This document shows, piece by piece, positions 42,521 to 50,798 of a DNA stretch of 64,000 nt (its first letter is position 1; the number at the start of each line of letters is the position of its first letter). This DNA comes from Oceanibacterium hippocampi (GTDB taxonomy: Bacteria; Pseudomonadota; Alphaproteobacteria; Sneathiellales; Sneathiellaceae), in the NCBI RefSeq assembly GCF_900172325.1, contig NZ_FWFR01000002.1, forward strand, positions 682,001-746,000, read 5' to 3'. The notes under the pieces were generated by a model. The model did not search any database and was not told the origin of the DNA. It saw nothing but the letters and a program-made list of their open reading frames with translations. A program made the translations under genes and the position numbers.

Positions 42521-43349
42521 AACGCGTCTTCCGGCCGGGCCGGTGCGCGTCGCGGCCGGGCAGATGCATTGCGTGCCCGGCGATGTCGACGCCAATCTCG
42601 CCACCATCGAGGCGCTGGCGCAACTAGCTGCCCGCGACGGCGTGAAGCTCCTAGTCGTGCCGGAAATGGCGACCACCGGATATTTCATCGCCGACCGCCT
42701 CGACGGTCTCGCGGAGCCGGAGGATGGCCCGACGGCAATCCGGCTGGCGGCAATCGCGAAGGCCGCCGGCCTCTACCTCACGGTCGGTTTCGTGCTGGCG
42801 GACGGCGGGAAGATCTATGACGCGCAGCTCCTGTTCGGCCCGGAAGGACGGCGTCTGGCGACCTATCGCAAGGCCCACCTGTTTTCGGCCGAGCGCGAAT
42901 GGTTCAGCGCCGGCGACACCCCGATGGTGGTCGAGACCGACATCGGCCGGATCGGCCTGACGATCTGCTACGACCTGCTGTTTCCGGAATATGTCCGGCG
43001 ACTGGTCGACCTCGGCGCCGACATCATCCTCAACAGCACCAACTGGATCACCAACGACTTCCAGCGCGACGTCTGGGGCTGGAGCGGCCCGACCGTTCAG
43101 TCCCTCGCCGCGACCCGGGCGCTCGAGAACGGGGTCTGGCTCGCCATGGCCAGTTGCGTCGGTCCGGAGTGGGAATTCGATTCGATCGGCCATTCCTGCG
43201 TCGTCGCGCCGTCCGGCAGGATCCTGGCTTCGCTCGGCCACAGCCACGGCATCGCCGCCGCCGACGTGGTCTACCACAGCGACGACCTGGACCGCTGGAA
43301 GGCGGTCGCCACCTATCTCGCCGATCGCCGGCCGGAACTCTATCGCTGA
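42510..43349 (+). CDS. Carbon-nitrogen hydrolase (nitrilase superfamily amidase)
   Basis: A 279-residue hydrolase with the Glu-Lys-Cys triad: VVPEMATTG (E52), YRKAHLF (K121) and TICYDLLFPE (C153). It cleaves an amide, carbamoyl or nitrile. ATG 42510 has GGAG 8 nt upstream and overlaps the ATPase gene. With the isochorismatase at the front, the operon encodes two C-N hydrolases for one imported compound. N-carbamoyl or di-amide substrates fit. Confidence 0.91.
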   Translation: MGTETRLPAGPVRVAAGQMHCVPGDVDANLATIEALAQLAARDGVKLLVVPEMATTGYFIADRLDGLAEPEDGPTAIRLAAIAKAAGLYLTVGFVLADGGKIYDAQLLFGPEGRRLATYRKAHLFSAEREWFSAGDTPMVVETDIGRIGLTICYDLLFPEYVRRLVDLGADIILNSTNWITNDFQRDVWGWSGPTVQSLAATRALENGVWLAMASCVGPEWEFDSIGHSCVVAPSGRILASLGHSHGIAAADVVYHSDDLDRWKAVATYLADRRPELYR

Positions 43350-43371
43350 TCGCCGCGCGGTCGCCCGACCG

Positions 43372-44130
43372 CTAGGCCCGGTGCTCGGGATTCTCGTAGT
43401 CGAAGCGGCAGCCCGCCTTCCAGGCCTCGCGGTCGTTGCCGTGGTTCGGGATTCCGCCAAGTTCCTTGAGCATTCGCGCGAGGTGCATCAGGTTCCAGGT
43501 CATGATCGTGGCGTTGCGCTGCGTGAACTCGTTGTCGAACCCGGCCGGACCGTTGTCCAGTTCGTCGCCGTAGGACGGCCCCGGGCCGGCCTCGCCGATC
43601 CAGCCGCAATCGGCCTGCGGCGGAATGACGTAGCCCAGATGCTGCAGGGCGTAGAGCACGCTCATGGCGCAATGCTTGACCCCGTCCTCGTTACCGGTAA
43701 CGACAACGCCGCCGACCTTGCCGTAGAACAGGCTCTGGCCCCTGTCGTTGAGCATCCCTGACATCGCGTAGAGCCGTTCGATGACGATCCGGCAAACCGA
43801 GCTCTCCTCGCCCAGCCAGATCGGCGTGCCGACGATCAGGATGTCGGCCTGTCGGATCTTCTCCCATAGCGTTGGCCAGTCGTCGCGTTCCCAGCCATGC
43901 TCGGTCATGTCCGGATAGACGCCGTAGGCGATCTGGTGCCCGGCGGCGTGGATATGCTCCACGGAAACGCCGTTCCGGCTCATTATTTCCTCGGCCACCG
44001 AGAGCAGGAGGCGGGTGTGGGACTGTTCCGCCTGTTTCTTGAGCGAGCAGTTCACGACCACGGCGCGGAGCCCGGAATAGTCGCTGCGGTTCTCGTCGCA
44101 GAGTCTGATCTGTCGTTCGTTGAGGGGCAT
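43372..44130 (-). CDS. Flavodoxin-fold NAD(P)H-dependent FMN reductase
   Basis: A 252-residue protein. VVVNCSLKK and TPIWLGEESSVCRIVIERLYA are flavodoxin/NAD(P)H:FMN reductase motifs for FMN phosphate and ring binding; GVVVTGNEDGVKH is also typical. It transfers electrons from NAD(P)H to FMN or a quinone. The ATG at 44130 is clear (AGGAGG 6 nt upstream). It is monocistronic and divergent from the GNAT-hydrolase fusion. Confidence 0.88.
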   Translation of the reverse strand: MPLNERQIRLCDENRSDYSGLRAVVVNCSLKKQAEQSHTRLLLSVAEEIMSRNGVSVEHIHAAGHQIAYGVYPDMTEHGWERDDWPTLWEKIRQADILIVGTPIWLGEESSVCRIVIERLYAMSGMLNDRGQSLFYGKVGGVVVTGNEDGVKHCAMSVLYALQHLGYVIPPQADCGWIGEAGPGPSYGDELDNGPAGFDNEFTQRNATIMTWNLMHLARMLKELGGIPNHGNDREAWKAGCRFDYENPEHRA

Positions 44131-44298
44131 GGATTTCCTCCTGTTTCCGAATCGGAATGACGCCCCTTCATTTAGGCAGCGATGCCCCCGGCCTTGTACC
44201 GGGGCCCTGCGCACGATCCCGTGAACGAACGCGGTCGATTGACACGCCCGACGAATCGGCTATGCGGTTCCGCGACCGATGTTGCCCTGGAAACCGAC

Positions 44299-45651
44299 AT
44301 GAAGATCAGCGCCTACGACCCCCGGGATGCCGGCCGCCTCGCCGAACTCTATACAGCGTCGGTGCACGGCCTCGCGCATACCCGCTATCGCCCCGCACAG
44401 CTCGCCGCCTGGGCGCCGCAACCGCCCGATCATGACGCATGGCGGCGACGGCTGGACGAGATCACGGTCCTTGTCGCGGAACTCGACGGCGAGCTGGCCG
44501 GCTTCATCGGCTACGCCGATGATGGTCACATCGACCTGCTGTTCGTGTCCCCGGCTTTCCCGCGCCGGGGCATAGCGACGGCACTCTATCGCGATGCGGA
44601 AACCCGCCTGAAGCGCCTTGGCGTGACCGCGTTCCACACCGAGGCAAGCGAACTGGCGCGCCCGTTCTTCGAGCGTCAGGGGTTTCATGTCGAGGCGCCC
44701 GAGACCGTCAGCCGCGGCGGGGTCGCGCTGCGGCGCTACCGTATGCGGAAGCTTGGCAGCCTCGTTCGGCCGGCGGAGCGGCGGGAGCAATTGCGCCTGA
44801 GTGATGGGCGGACCCTCGCCTGGCACGAATGGGGCTCCGAAGACGGCCTGCCGGTCATCTTCTGCACCGGCGCTGGAATGAGCGGTGCGCTCGGCTTCGG
44901 CCATGACGCGCTGCGTCATTTCGGTGTCCGGCTGCTCGCCGTCGATCGGCCTGGATTGGGGGACTCAAGTCCGCATCCGGGCAAGTCGCTGAAGAGCTGG
45001 TCGGCGGACATCGCCGAAATGACGAAGGCCCGGTCACTCGCAACATGTCGCGCGGTCGGCTTCTCGCAGGGCGCGCCCTTCGCGCTGGCGCTGGCCGCCG
45101 CGGGCGTCGTCGAGCGGATCGCCGTCGTCTCGGGACAGGACGACCTTGGCGATCCCGCGCTCTATCCACTCCTGCCGGCCGAGGTTCAGAGGCTCGTTGC
45201 CTCCGCGCGCGACGATGCCGACGGCTTCGTCGATCATCTTGCTGGCGTGGCGAGCGCCGACTGGCTGTGGGGCATGATCTCCGCGATGAGCGCCGAGGCC
45301 GACCGCCGCATCTACCTGTCGCCGGAATTCTCCGGTCTCTACCGGACCGCGCTGGAACAGGGATTCCGACAGGGCGCGGCCGGCTATGCGCGCGACACCG
45401 CGAACGCGCTCGGCCGCTGGCCGTTCACATCCGGGGAGATCGGGGTGCCCGTCGACCTCTGGTACGGCGCCCTGGACACCAGCCCGGTCCATTCGCCCGA
45501 TTTTGGCCGCACGCTCGCGGCGCGGCTTGCCCGGGCGACCCGAACCGAGGACGAGGACGCCGGCAGCGCGATCCTCTGGACCCGTGCCGACGATATCCTC
45601 GCCCTGCTGGTGTCGGACCAGGATCGCCCGCGCCCGGTCAGCTCCAGGTGA
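44299..45651 (+). CDS. Fusion of GNAT N-acetyltransferase and alpha/beta hydrolase
   Basis: A 450-residue two-domain protein. Residues 1-150 form a GNAT domain (MKISAYDPRDAGRLAELYT, then FVSPAFPRRGIATALYRDAE with the acetyl-CoA pyrophosphate loop). Residues 165-450 form an alpha/beta hydrolase with VGFSQGAP (nucleophile S256), and DRPGLGDS ahead of it. The GNAT part resembles YafP/PhnO-like small acetyltransferases. Fusion of an acetyl-donor enzyme to a hydrolase is uncommon. The 3' end overlaps the convergent hydrolase gene by 14 bp. Confidence 0.87.
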   Translation: MKISAYDPRDAGRLAELYTASVHGLAHTRYRPAQLAAWAPQPPDHDAWRRRLDEITVLVAELDGELAGFIGYADDGHIDLLFVSPAFPRRGIATALYRDAETRLKRLGVTAFHTEASELARPFFERQGFHVEAPETVSRGGVALRRYRMRKLGSLVRPAERREQLRLSDGRTLAWHEWGSEDGLPVIFCTGAGMSGALGFGHDALRHFGVRLLAVDRPGLGDSSPHPGKSLKSWSADIAEMTKARSLATCRAVGFSQGAPFALALAAAGVVERIAVVSGQDDLGDPALYPLLPAEVQRLVASARDDADGFVDHLAGVASADWLWGMISAMSAEADRRIYLSPEFSGLYRTALEQGFRQGAAGYARDTANALGRWPFTSGEIGVPVDLWYGALDTSPVHSPDFGRTLAARLARATRTEDEDAGSAILWTRADDILALLVSDQDRPRPVSSR

Positions 45652-46486
45652 CGCCCGGGGCCTGGAAGCGACGGGTATGACCGGCGAGGAAATCCAGGAT
45701 GATCGGCTCGAACCAGTCGGGCCGCTCGATATAGGGCGTGTGGTTGACGTTGCTCAGCACAACGAGGTCGGCCTTCGTCAGCACCGCGCGTGCCTTCCGT
45801 CCCTCTTCGACCGACACCGACTTGTCATCCTCGCCCCAGATCAGCAGCAGCGGGAAACGGCCCTGGAGTTTCGCGAGCCCGTCGAGAACCAGATCGTCGT
45901 TGTAGCCGGCCGCCATGTAATCCGCGAAGGCATTGAGCGAATCGACCGCACCCGGCGAGGTATTGACCTTCACGTCCTCGAGCACGAGTTCGTCGGTCAC
46001 GAATTTCGGATCGGTGAAGACCCGCAGCAACCGGGAACGCATGGCCTCGAGGCTCATGTCGGCGATACCGGCCTTGACCGCGACGGGGCGCTCCGGCGGG
46101 ATCGGGTAGAAGCCGAGGCTGCCGATCATGGTCAGCGCCGTGACCCGTTCCGGATGGGCGCAGGCCAGCGCACCCACGACATGGCCGCCGACCGACGTGC
46201 CGATCAGCACGGCTTTCTCGATGCCGAGGACATCCATCAGCCCCAGGACGAAATCGCGGTATCCACCGATCGACTGGCCGTGCGCCGGGTTCTTGGTCGC
46301 GAACCCGTGTCCCGGCATGTCGGGGACGTAAACCTGATACCCCTGGGCGGCGATCTTTTCCGCCGTCGCCTTGAGCCGATCCGCGCGCGAGGTCAGGCCG
46401 TGGATCAGGAAAACCGGCGGACCCTCGGTGCCGGCAACGAAAAGCCGGGTAACGACCGGACCGACCGCGATGGGATAGCAGATCAT
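45638..46486 (-). CDS. Alpha/beta hydrolase (N-formylmaleamate deformylase/NicD-like candidate)
   Basis: A 282-residue alpha/beta hydrolase: VFLIHGLTS oxyanion segment, IGTSVGGHV with nucleophile S98, DMPGHGFA, GEDDKSV acid region and NVNHTPYIE with the catalytic His. It follows the NicX-like gene by 16 nt, the arrangement of nicX/nicD in nicotinate degradation, where NicD hydrolyses the N-formyl amide made by ring cleavage. Ordinary ester hydrolase activity is equally compatible with sequence alone. Confidence 0.86.
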   Translation of the reverse strand: MICYPIAVGPVVTRLFVAGTEGPPVFLIHGLTSRADRLKATAEKIAAQGYQVYVPDMPGHGFATKNPAHGQSIGGYRDFVLGLMDVLGIEKAVLIGTSVGGHVVGALACAHPERVTALTMIGSLGFYPIPPERPVAVKAGIADMSLEAMRSRLLRVFTDPKFVTDELVLEDVKVNTSPGAVDSLNAFADYMAAGYNDDLVLDGLAKLQGRFPLLLIWGEDDKSVSVEEGRKARAVLTKADLVVLSNVNHTPYIERPDWFEPIILDFLAGHTRRFQAPGVTWS

Positions 46487-46502
46487 CGGAAGAGCCTTTC
46501 AA

Positions 46503-47549
46503 TCACGAGTAAATCAGCTGGACTGCCCGGGCACGTTCGGCCAGCGCCGGCGGGCCCACAATGATGCCATTCTCGAGGATGGTCTTGCCGTCGATGACCA
46601 GGGTCTGGCGCATGATGATTCCGTCCGGATGGTTCTCGCCGCCGCCCGGCTCCCACCAGGGTTTGCCGAGGCCGATCGCGTTGGCGCCGGGCACCCGGAT
46701 ATCCTCGATGAAGCAATTGCCGCGATAGCGCGCGGCAGGATTGAGCCCGACGGAAAAATGGATCACGTAGCCGTAGCCGTCGCCCCCGCCGGCGCGGCGT
46801 AGCGCCCGATCCATCACGGCAGCCTCGGGTCCCCGTTCGGCAATACCGCGGACCAGCCCGTCGACCTCGAGCGTCAACGGCGTGGCAAGCGGCGTGTAAT
46901 ATTCGTGCATGGCCGCCGTCACGCGAATGGTCCCGCGCACCGATTCCAGTTCGGGCAACAGCACGACGGAACCGGGCACCGTGTTCATGCCCGGCACATT
47001 CGCCTGCCGCCTCTTGCCCTGGGTGCCCTTCGACAACACGAAACTGACGTCGGTGCCGAGCGGATCGGTGACCCGGCACTCCTTGCCCTCGGCCTTCGCG
47101 ATCAATTCGTCGAGTGCCGATTGCAGGGCGAACAGGCTGTCAAGGTCGACCCCGCCATAGAGCCGGGCCAGCGCCGCGCCGTCGACCCCGCCTGCGCCCA
47201 GGCAACGGACCCGCCCGGCCTTGAGTGCGAGGTCATGCGCGTCCGAGCCGGCGAGGAACGGATGCGTCAGGTCGATCCAGGCATCCGCCTCCTTCATGGC
47301 CGCGGCAAGGGTATCCGGGACATAGGGATCAGCGAGTTTTCCCTGGAACGGCAGCTTGGGGATCATCGCCAGCATCGGCCGGCCGCCGGCATTGGCGGCG
47401 GCGTTCATGATCGCCTCGATCGCCGCCATGTCGGTCGACGTGTCGGCGGTGAGCAGCAGCCCCTCGCCCGCCGAGAGCGCCATGTGGTCGGTGACCAGGA
47501 GATGCGCTGCCCGCTGCAGCGCCGGACCATGCGGTGAGAATCCCGTCAT
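46503..47549 (-). CDS. NicX/M29-superfamily protein, putative dihydroxypyridine-type ring-cleaving dioxygenase
   Basis: A 348-residue protein with the aminopeptidase-T/NicX layout. C-terminal metal ligands match NicX: a His in YVIHFSVGLNP (H264) and the HxD pair in ENHPDG (H307, D309). The IPTEE glutamates that mark M29 peptidases are absent; the corresponding segment is NTVPGSVVLLPE. This suggests a mononuclear iron oxygenase like 2,5-dihydroxypyridine 5,6-dioxygenase. ATG 47549 has GGAG 8 nt upstream. The gene sits between importer ATPase and alpha/beta hydrolase in one operon. Confidence 0.78.
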   Translation of the reverse strand: MTGFSPHGPALQRAAHLLVTDHMALSAGEGLLLTADTSTDMAAIEAIMNAAANAGGRPMLAMIPKLPFQGKLADPYVPDTLAAAMKEADAWIDLTHPFLAGSDAHDLALKAGRVRCLGAGGVDGAALARLYGGVDLDSLFALQSALDELIAKAEGKECRVTDPLGTDVSFVLSKGTQGKRRQANVPGMNTVPGSVVLLPELESVRGTIRVTAAMHEYYTPLATPLTLEVDGLVRGIAERGPEAAVMDRALRRAGGGDGYGYVIHFSVGLNPAARYRGNCFIEDIRVPGANAIGLGKPWWEPGGGENHPDGIIMRQTLVIDGKTILENGIIVGPPALAERARAVQLIYS

Positions 47550-47563
47550 ACCAGTCGCTCCGT

Positions 47564-48277
47564 TCAGTGTGTCGATCCGTCCTGGCCGAGATAGAGGGCA
47601 GCCATATCCGGATTTGCCAGAATGTCGCTCGCCTTGCCCTGCATGACGACGCGGCCAAGATCGAGGATGTAGCCTCGATCGCTGATCTCCAGGCTCTGCC
47701 GGGCGCGCTGTTCGATCACCAGGGCCGCGACACCCAGACCCGGCAGTCGCCTGATATGATCGAAGACCTGGGCCGCGAGCGCCGGCGAGAGCGCCGCCGT
47801 CGGCTCGTCGAGAACCAGCAGTTTGGGATTCGGCATAAGCGCCCGCGCAAAGGCCAGTTGCTGGCGTTCGCCGCCCGACAGCGCGCCGGCGCGGACCATC
47901 CGCCGTTCGGCGAGGCCGGGGAACAGCGCCATCATCTCGGCTACCCGGGACTTCCGGTTCCGGACGCCGGCCATGACCTGGAGATTCTCCAGCACCGTCA
48001 GTGACGGAAAGACATTGGCGACCTGTGGCACGTAACCAAGCCCGAGCGAGACCCGGGTCTCCGGCGCTAGGCGGATGATATCTCGGCCGTCGAATTCGAC
48101 GACCCCGCGACAGCGCGGAATGATCCCGGTGACCGTCTTGGCAACGGTCGACTTGCCCGCCCCGTTGGTCCCGGCGACGGTGACGATCTCGGCCGCCTCG
48201 ACATGGATCGCGATCCCGCTGACGATGTCGATCTCGCCATAGCCGGCCGCGATGTCCCTGAGTTCGAGCAGGCTCAA
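47564..48277 (-). CDS. livF: Branched-chain-type ABC transporter ATP-binding protein LivF
   Basis: A 237-residue ATPase with Walker A AGTNGAGKST, signature LSGGERQQLAFARAL, Walker B LLVLDEPTAAL. Its size and order after LivG fit LivF. The start overlaps the LivG stop (ATGA). It gives energy for the importer encoded by 47564-52016. Confidence 0.9.
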   Translation of the reverse strand: MSLLELRDIAAGYGEIDIVSGIAIHVEAAEIVTVAGTNGAGKSTVAKTVTGIIPRCRGVVEFDGRDIIRLAPETRVSLGLGYVPQVANVFPSLTVLENLQVMAGVRNRKSRVAEMMALFPGLAERRMVRAGALSGGERQQLAFARALMPNPKLLVLDEPTAALSPALAAQVFDHIRRLPGLGVAALVIEQRARQSLEISDRGYILDLGRVVMQGKASDILANPDMAALYLGQDGSTH

Positions 48278-49032
48278 ACCGCACCTCCCGTGTAGGCTTC
48301 GCGAACAACCGGATCAGCCAGCACATCGGCCGGCGTGCCGTCCATGAGCATGCGCCCCCGGTCCATCGCGTAGAGATGTCCGACCAGTCGCGACAGCGCC
48401 GCCAGGTTGTGCTCGACGATCAGGAAACCAATGCCCTGCCCGTTCAGGGTGCGGATATGGTCGGAGATCTCCTCCTGCAACACCGGATTGACGCCGGCGA
48501 ACGGTTCGTCGAGCAGGATCATCTTCGGCTCGGCCATCAGCACCCGACCCAGCTCGATCAGCTTTCTCTGGCCGCCCGAGACCTGGCCGGCGAGCGAATC
48601 CCGAACCGCGTTCAGATTGAGGAAATCGATGATGGCATCGGCCCGCTCGCGGATCGCGGCCTGTTCGGCCCGGGCGGCGCCGGCGCCGAAAAAGGCGCCC
48701 CAAAGCGTCTCGCCACGTTGACCCGGTGCGGCGGCGGCGAGATTCTCGCGAACGGTCAACTTGCTGAACGGGCGTGGAACCTGGAAGGTGCGCATCAGCC
48801 CGCGGCGTGCCCGCGCGACCGGCCCGGTGCTTCCCAAGGGGCTGTCGGCGAAACGGACCTCCCCGCCGTCGGCGGGCTCGAACCCGCTGACCACGGCGAA
48901 CAGTGTGCTCTTGCCGGCCCCATTGGGTCCGATCAGGCCAATGAGCCCGCCATCCGGCACTTCCATCGACACATTGTCGAGGACGCGGACACCGCCCAGC
49001 CACTTGTCGACGTTGCTGATCCGCAGGCTCAT
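48274..49032 (-). CDS. livG: Branched-chain-type ABC transporter ATP-binding protein LivG
   Basis: A 252-residue ATPase with Walker A GPNGAGKST, signature VSGGQRKLIELGRVL and the LivG-type long insertion after RTFQVPRPF. ATG 49032 overlaps the LivM stop. A longer upstream frame, Arg-rich and lacking motifs, was excluded. Confidence 0.9.
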   Translation of the reverse strand: MSLRISNVDKWLGGVRVLDNVSMEVPDGGLIGLIGPNGAGKSTLFAVVSGFEPADGGEVRFADSPLGSTGPVARARRGLMRTFQVPRPFSKLTVRENLAAAAPGQRGETLWGAFFGAGAARAEQAAIRERADAIIDFLNLNAVRDSLAGQVSGGQRKLIELGRVLMAEPKMILLDEPFAGVNPVLQEEISDHIRTLNGQGIGFLIVEHNLAALSRLVGHLYAMDRGRMLMDGTPADVLADPVVREAYTGGAV

Positions 49033-49916
49033 GACTCGTCCCGCTTCACCATCAGCCCGTTCGGCCGGTAGAGCACGAAAAGCACGAGCAGGAGTCCGAC
49101 CAGCGCGAGGCGCAGACTGGCCATCTCGACCTGCATGACGTTCGGCAGCAGATCGCGCACGACGCGCGAGCCTTCCAGAATACCGATCAGCACCCCGGCC
49201 CCCACGAGCGAGCCGCTGATCGACCCGGCCCCGCCCAGGATCATCGCCATCCAGACGTAGAAGGTCACCAGCGGCAGGAACTGATCGGGAACGATGTAAT
49301 TCATGTAATGGGCGTAGAGCGCACCGGCGATACCGGCGATGGCAGCCCCGATCATGAAGACGCGCACCTTGACCCCGGCCGGGTTCTTGCCCAGCGCCTT
49401 GACGGCCACCTCGTCGTCCCGGATCGCCTGGATCAGCCTGCCGAACGGGCTCCGCACCAGATGGCGGATCAGCAGGATCGCCAGTACCACCGCCGTCACG
49501 ACGAGGGCGAGATAGGCGAGTTCCGCGTTGCCGCCGATTCCCAGCGAGGCGAAGGGGCGCGGAATGCCGGGCAGGCCCTGCACCCCGTTGGTCAGCCATT
49601 CCTCGGCCGTGATGACCACCCTGACGATCTCCGAGAAGGCAAGGGTGACGATTGCCAGGTAATCCTCGCGAAGGCGCAGCGCGAGAAGACCGAGCGGCCA
49701 GGCCGCCAGCGCGGCGAGGGCCGCGGCGGCCGTAAAGCCGACGACATAGGGCATGCCGTTCAGCGAGCAGAGCGCCGCCGCGTAGGCGCCGATCGCAAAG
49801 AAGCCGACATGGCCGAAATTGATCAGCCCGGTGAAGCCGAAATGCAGGTTGAGGCTGAGTGTCAGCAGCGCGTAGATGCAGAAGACGATGGCGACAGCTG
49901 TAATATAGGCCAGCAT
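49029..49916 (-). CDS. livM: Branched-chain-type ABC transporter permease LivM
   Basis: A 295-residue permease beginning MLAYITAVAIVFCIYALLTLSLN-like, shown by MLAYITAVAIV and LNLHFGFTGLINFGHVGFFAIGAYAAA, the LivM signature. RLREDYLAIVTLAFSEIVR is the ATPase-coupling loop. ATG 49916 shares one base with the LivH stop (TGATG). Confidence 0.91.
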   Translation of the reverse strand: MLAYITAVAIVFCIYALLTLSLNLHFGFTGLINFGHVGFFAIGAYAAALCSLNGMPYVVGFTAAAALAALAAWPLGLLALRLREDYLAIVTLAFSEIVRVVITAEEWLTNGVQGLPGIPRPFASLGIGGNAELAYLALVVTAVVLAILLIRHLVRSPFGRLIQAIRDDEVAVKALGKNPAGVKVRVFMIGAAIAGIAGALYAHYMNYIVPDQFLPLVTFYVWMAMILGGAGSISGSLVGAGVLIGILEGSRVVRDLLPNVMQVEMASLRLALVGLLLVLFVLYRPNGLMVKRDES

Positions 49917-50791
49917 CAGCGCACCCGTTCCACGCGACCGAACAGACCCGCGGGCCTGACCGCCAGGATCACCACCAGCACCATGAAGGCCAGCCCGATC
50001 TTGTAGGTGAAGCCGAGCACCGGCGTCGACATCTCCTGGGCAATGCCGACGACCATGGCGGCCAGCACCGCGCCGGCCGGGCTCCCCACGCCGCCGAGAA
50101 CGGCAGCCGCGAAGGCGGGCAGCAACATGTTCCACCCCATTTCGGGCATCACCACGGTGCGCACGCCAAGGACCATTCCGGCGACACCGGTGACGAAACC
50201 GACCAGCAGCCACATGACGAGATAAACCCGGTCGACGTTGATGCCGCTTGTCCGCGCGAGCGTCAGATCGTCGGCCACCGCCCGCATCTGCCGACCGATG
50301 GGCGACAGGAAGAGGATCGCCATGACCAGCAGGACGCAGACGAGCGCGACCCCGCCGAGCCAGAGATCGTAGGATTGCACCGGTATGCCGGCGATCATGA
50401 TCGGCCGCACGATCGGAAGCTGGAACACATACTGGTCGTGTCCGGCGAAGAACGACAGCACGCTGCGCACCAGGATCGCCAGCCCGATCGAGGCCAGCAG
50501 CGGCGCCAGCATGCCGCGACCGCGCAACGCGCGGAACACGAACAGATACAGGGCCAGTGACAAGGCCATGCTGGCGCCGACGGCAGCCAGCCCTTGCAGC
50601 CAGAGACTGCGCAGGCCGGACTGCTGCACGGCGATCCCGGCATAGGCGCCGACCGTCATGAGATCGCCGGTGGTCGCGTTCGGGAAACGTCCGACCGCGA
50701 ACACCAGGTTGATGGCCAGCGCCGCGAGGCCGATTGTCAGCCCCTCGACCGCGCCGTTGATCGCGAGGCCTACATAGTACGCGTACCCCAT
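49916..50791 (-). CDS. livH: Branched-chain-type ABC transporter permease LivH
   Basis: A 291-residue permease. NGAVEGLTIGLAALAINLVFAVG and ATTGDLMTVGAYAG are LivH features; RTSGINVDRVYLVMW is the coupling loop. It starts 7 nt after the binding-protein gene stop. With LivM it forms the membrane channel. Confidence 0.91.
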   Translation of the reverse strand: MGYAYYVGLAINGAVEGLTIGLAALAINLVFAVGRFPNATTGDLMTVGAYAGIAVQQSGLRSLWLQGLAAVGASMALSLALYLFVFRALRGRGMLAPLLASIGLAILVRSVLSFFAGHDQYVFQLPIVRPIMIAGIPVQSYDLWLGGVALVCVLLVMAILFLSPIGRQMRAVADDLTLARTSGINVDRVYLVMWLLVGFVTGVAGMVLGVRTVVMPEMGWNMLLPAFAAAVLGGVGSPAGAVLAAMVVGIAQEMSTPVLGFTYKIGLAFMVLVVILAVRPAGLFGRVERVR

Positions 50792-50798
50792 ACCCGCA

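Noticed and set aside
46503-47549. M29 aminopeptidase
   Set aside because: The metal-binding glutamates of the IPTEE motif are absent and the H/HxD pattern is that of NicX-type dioxygenases, though phylogeny was not possible.
47550-48326. Extended reading of the NicX-like gene into the LivF region
   Set aside because: The open frame overlaps the well-supported LivF gene and encodes an Arg-rich shadow; ATG 47549 has a good ribosome binding site.
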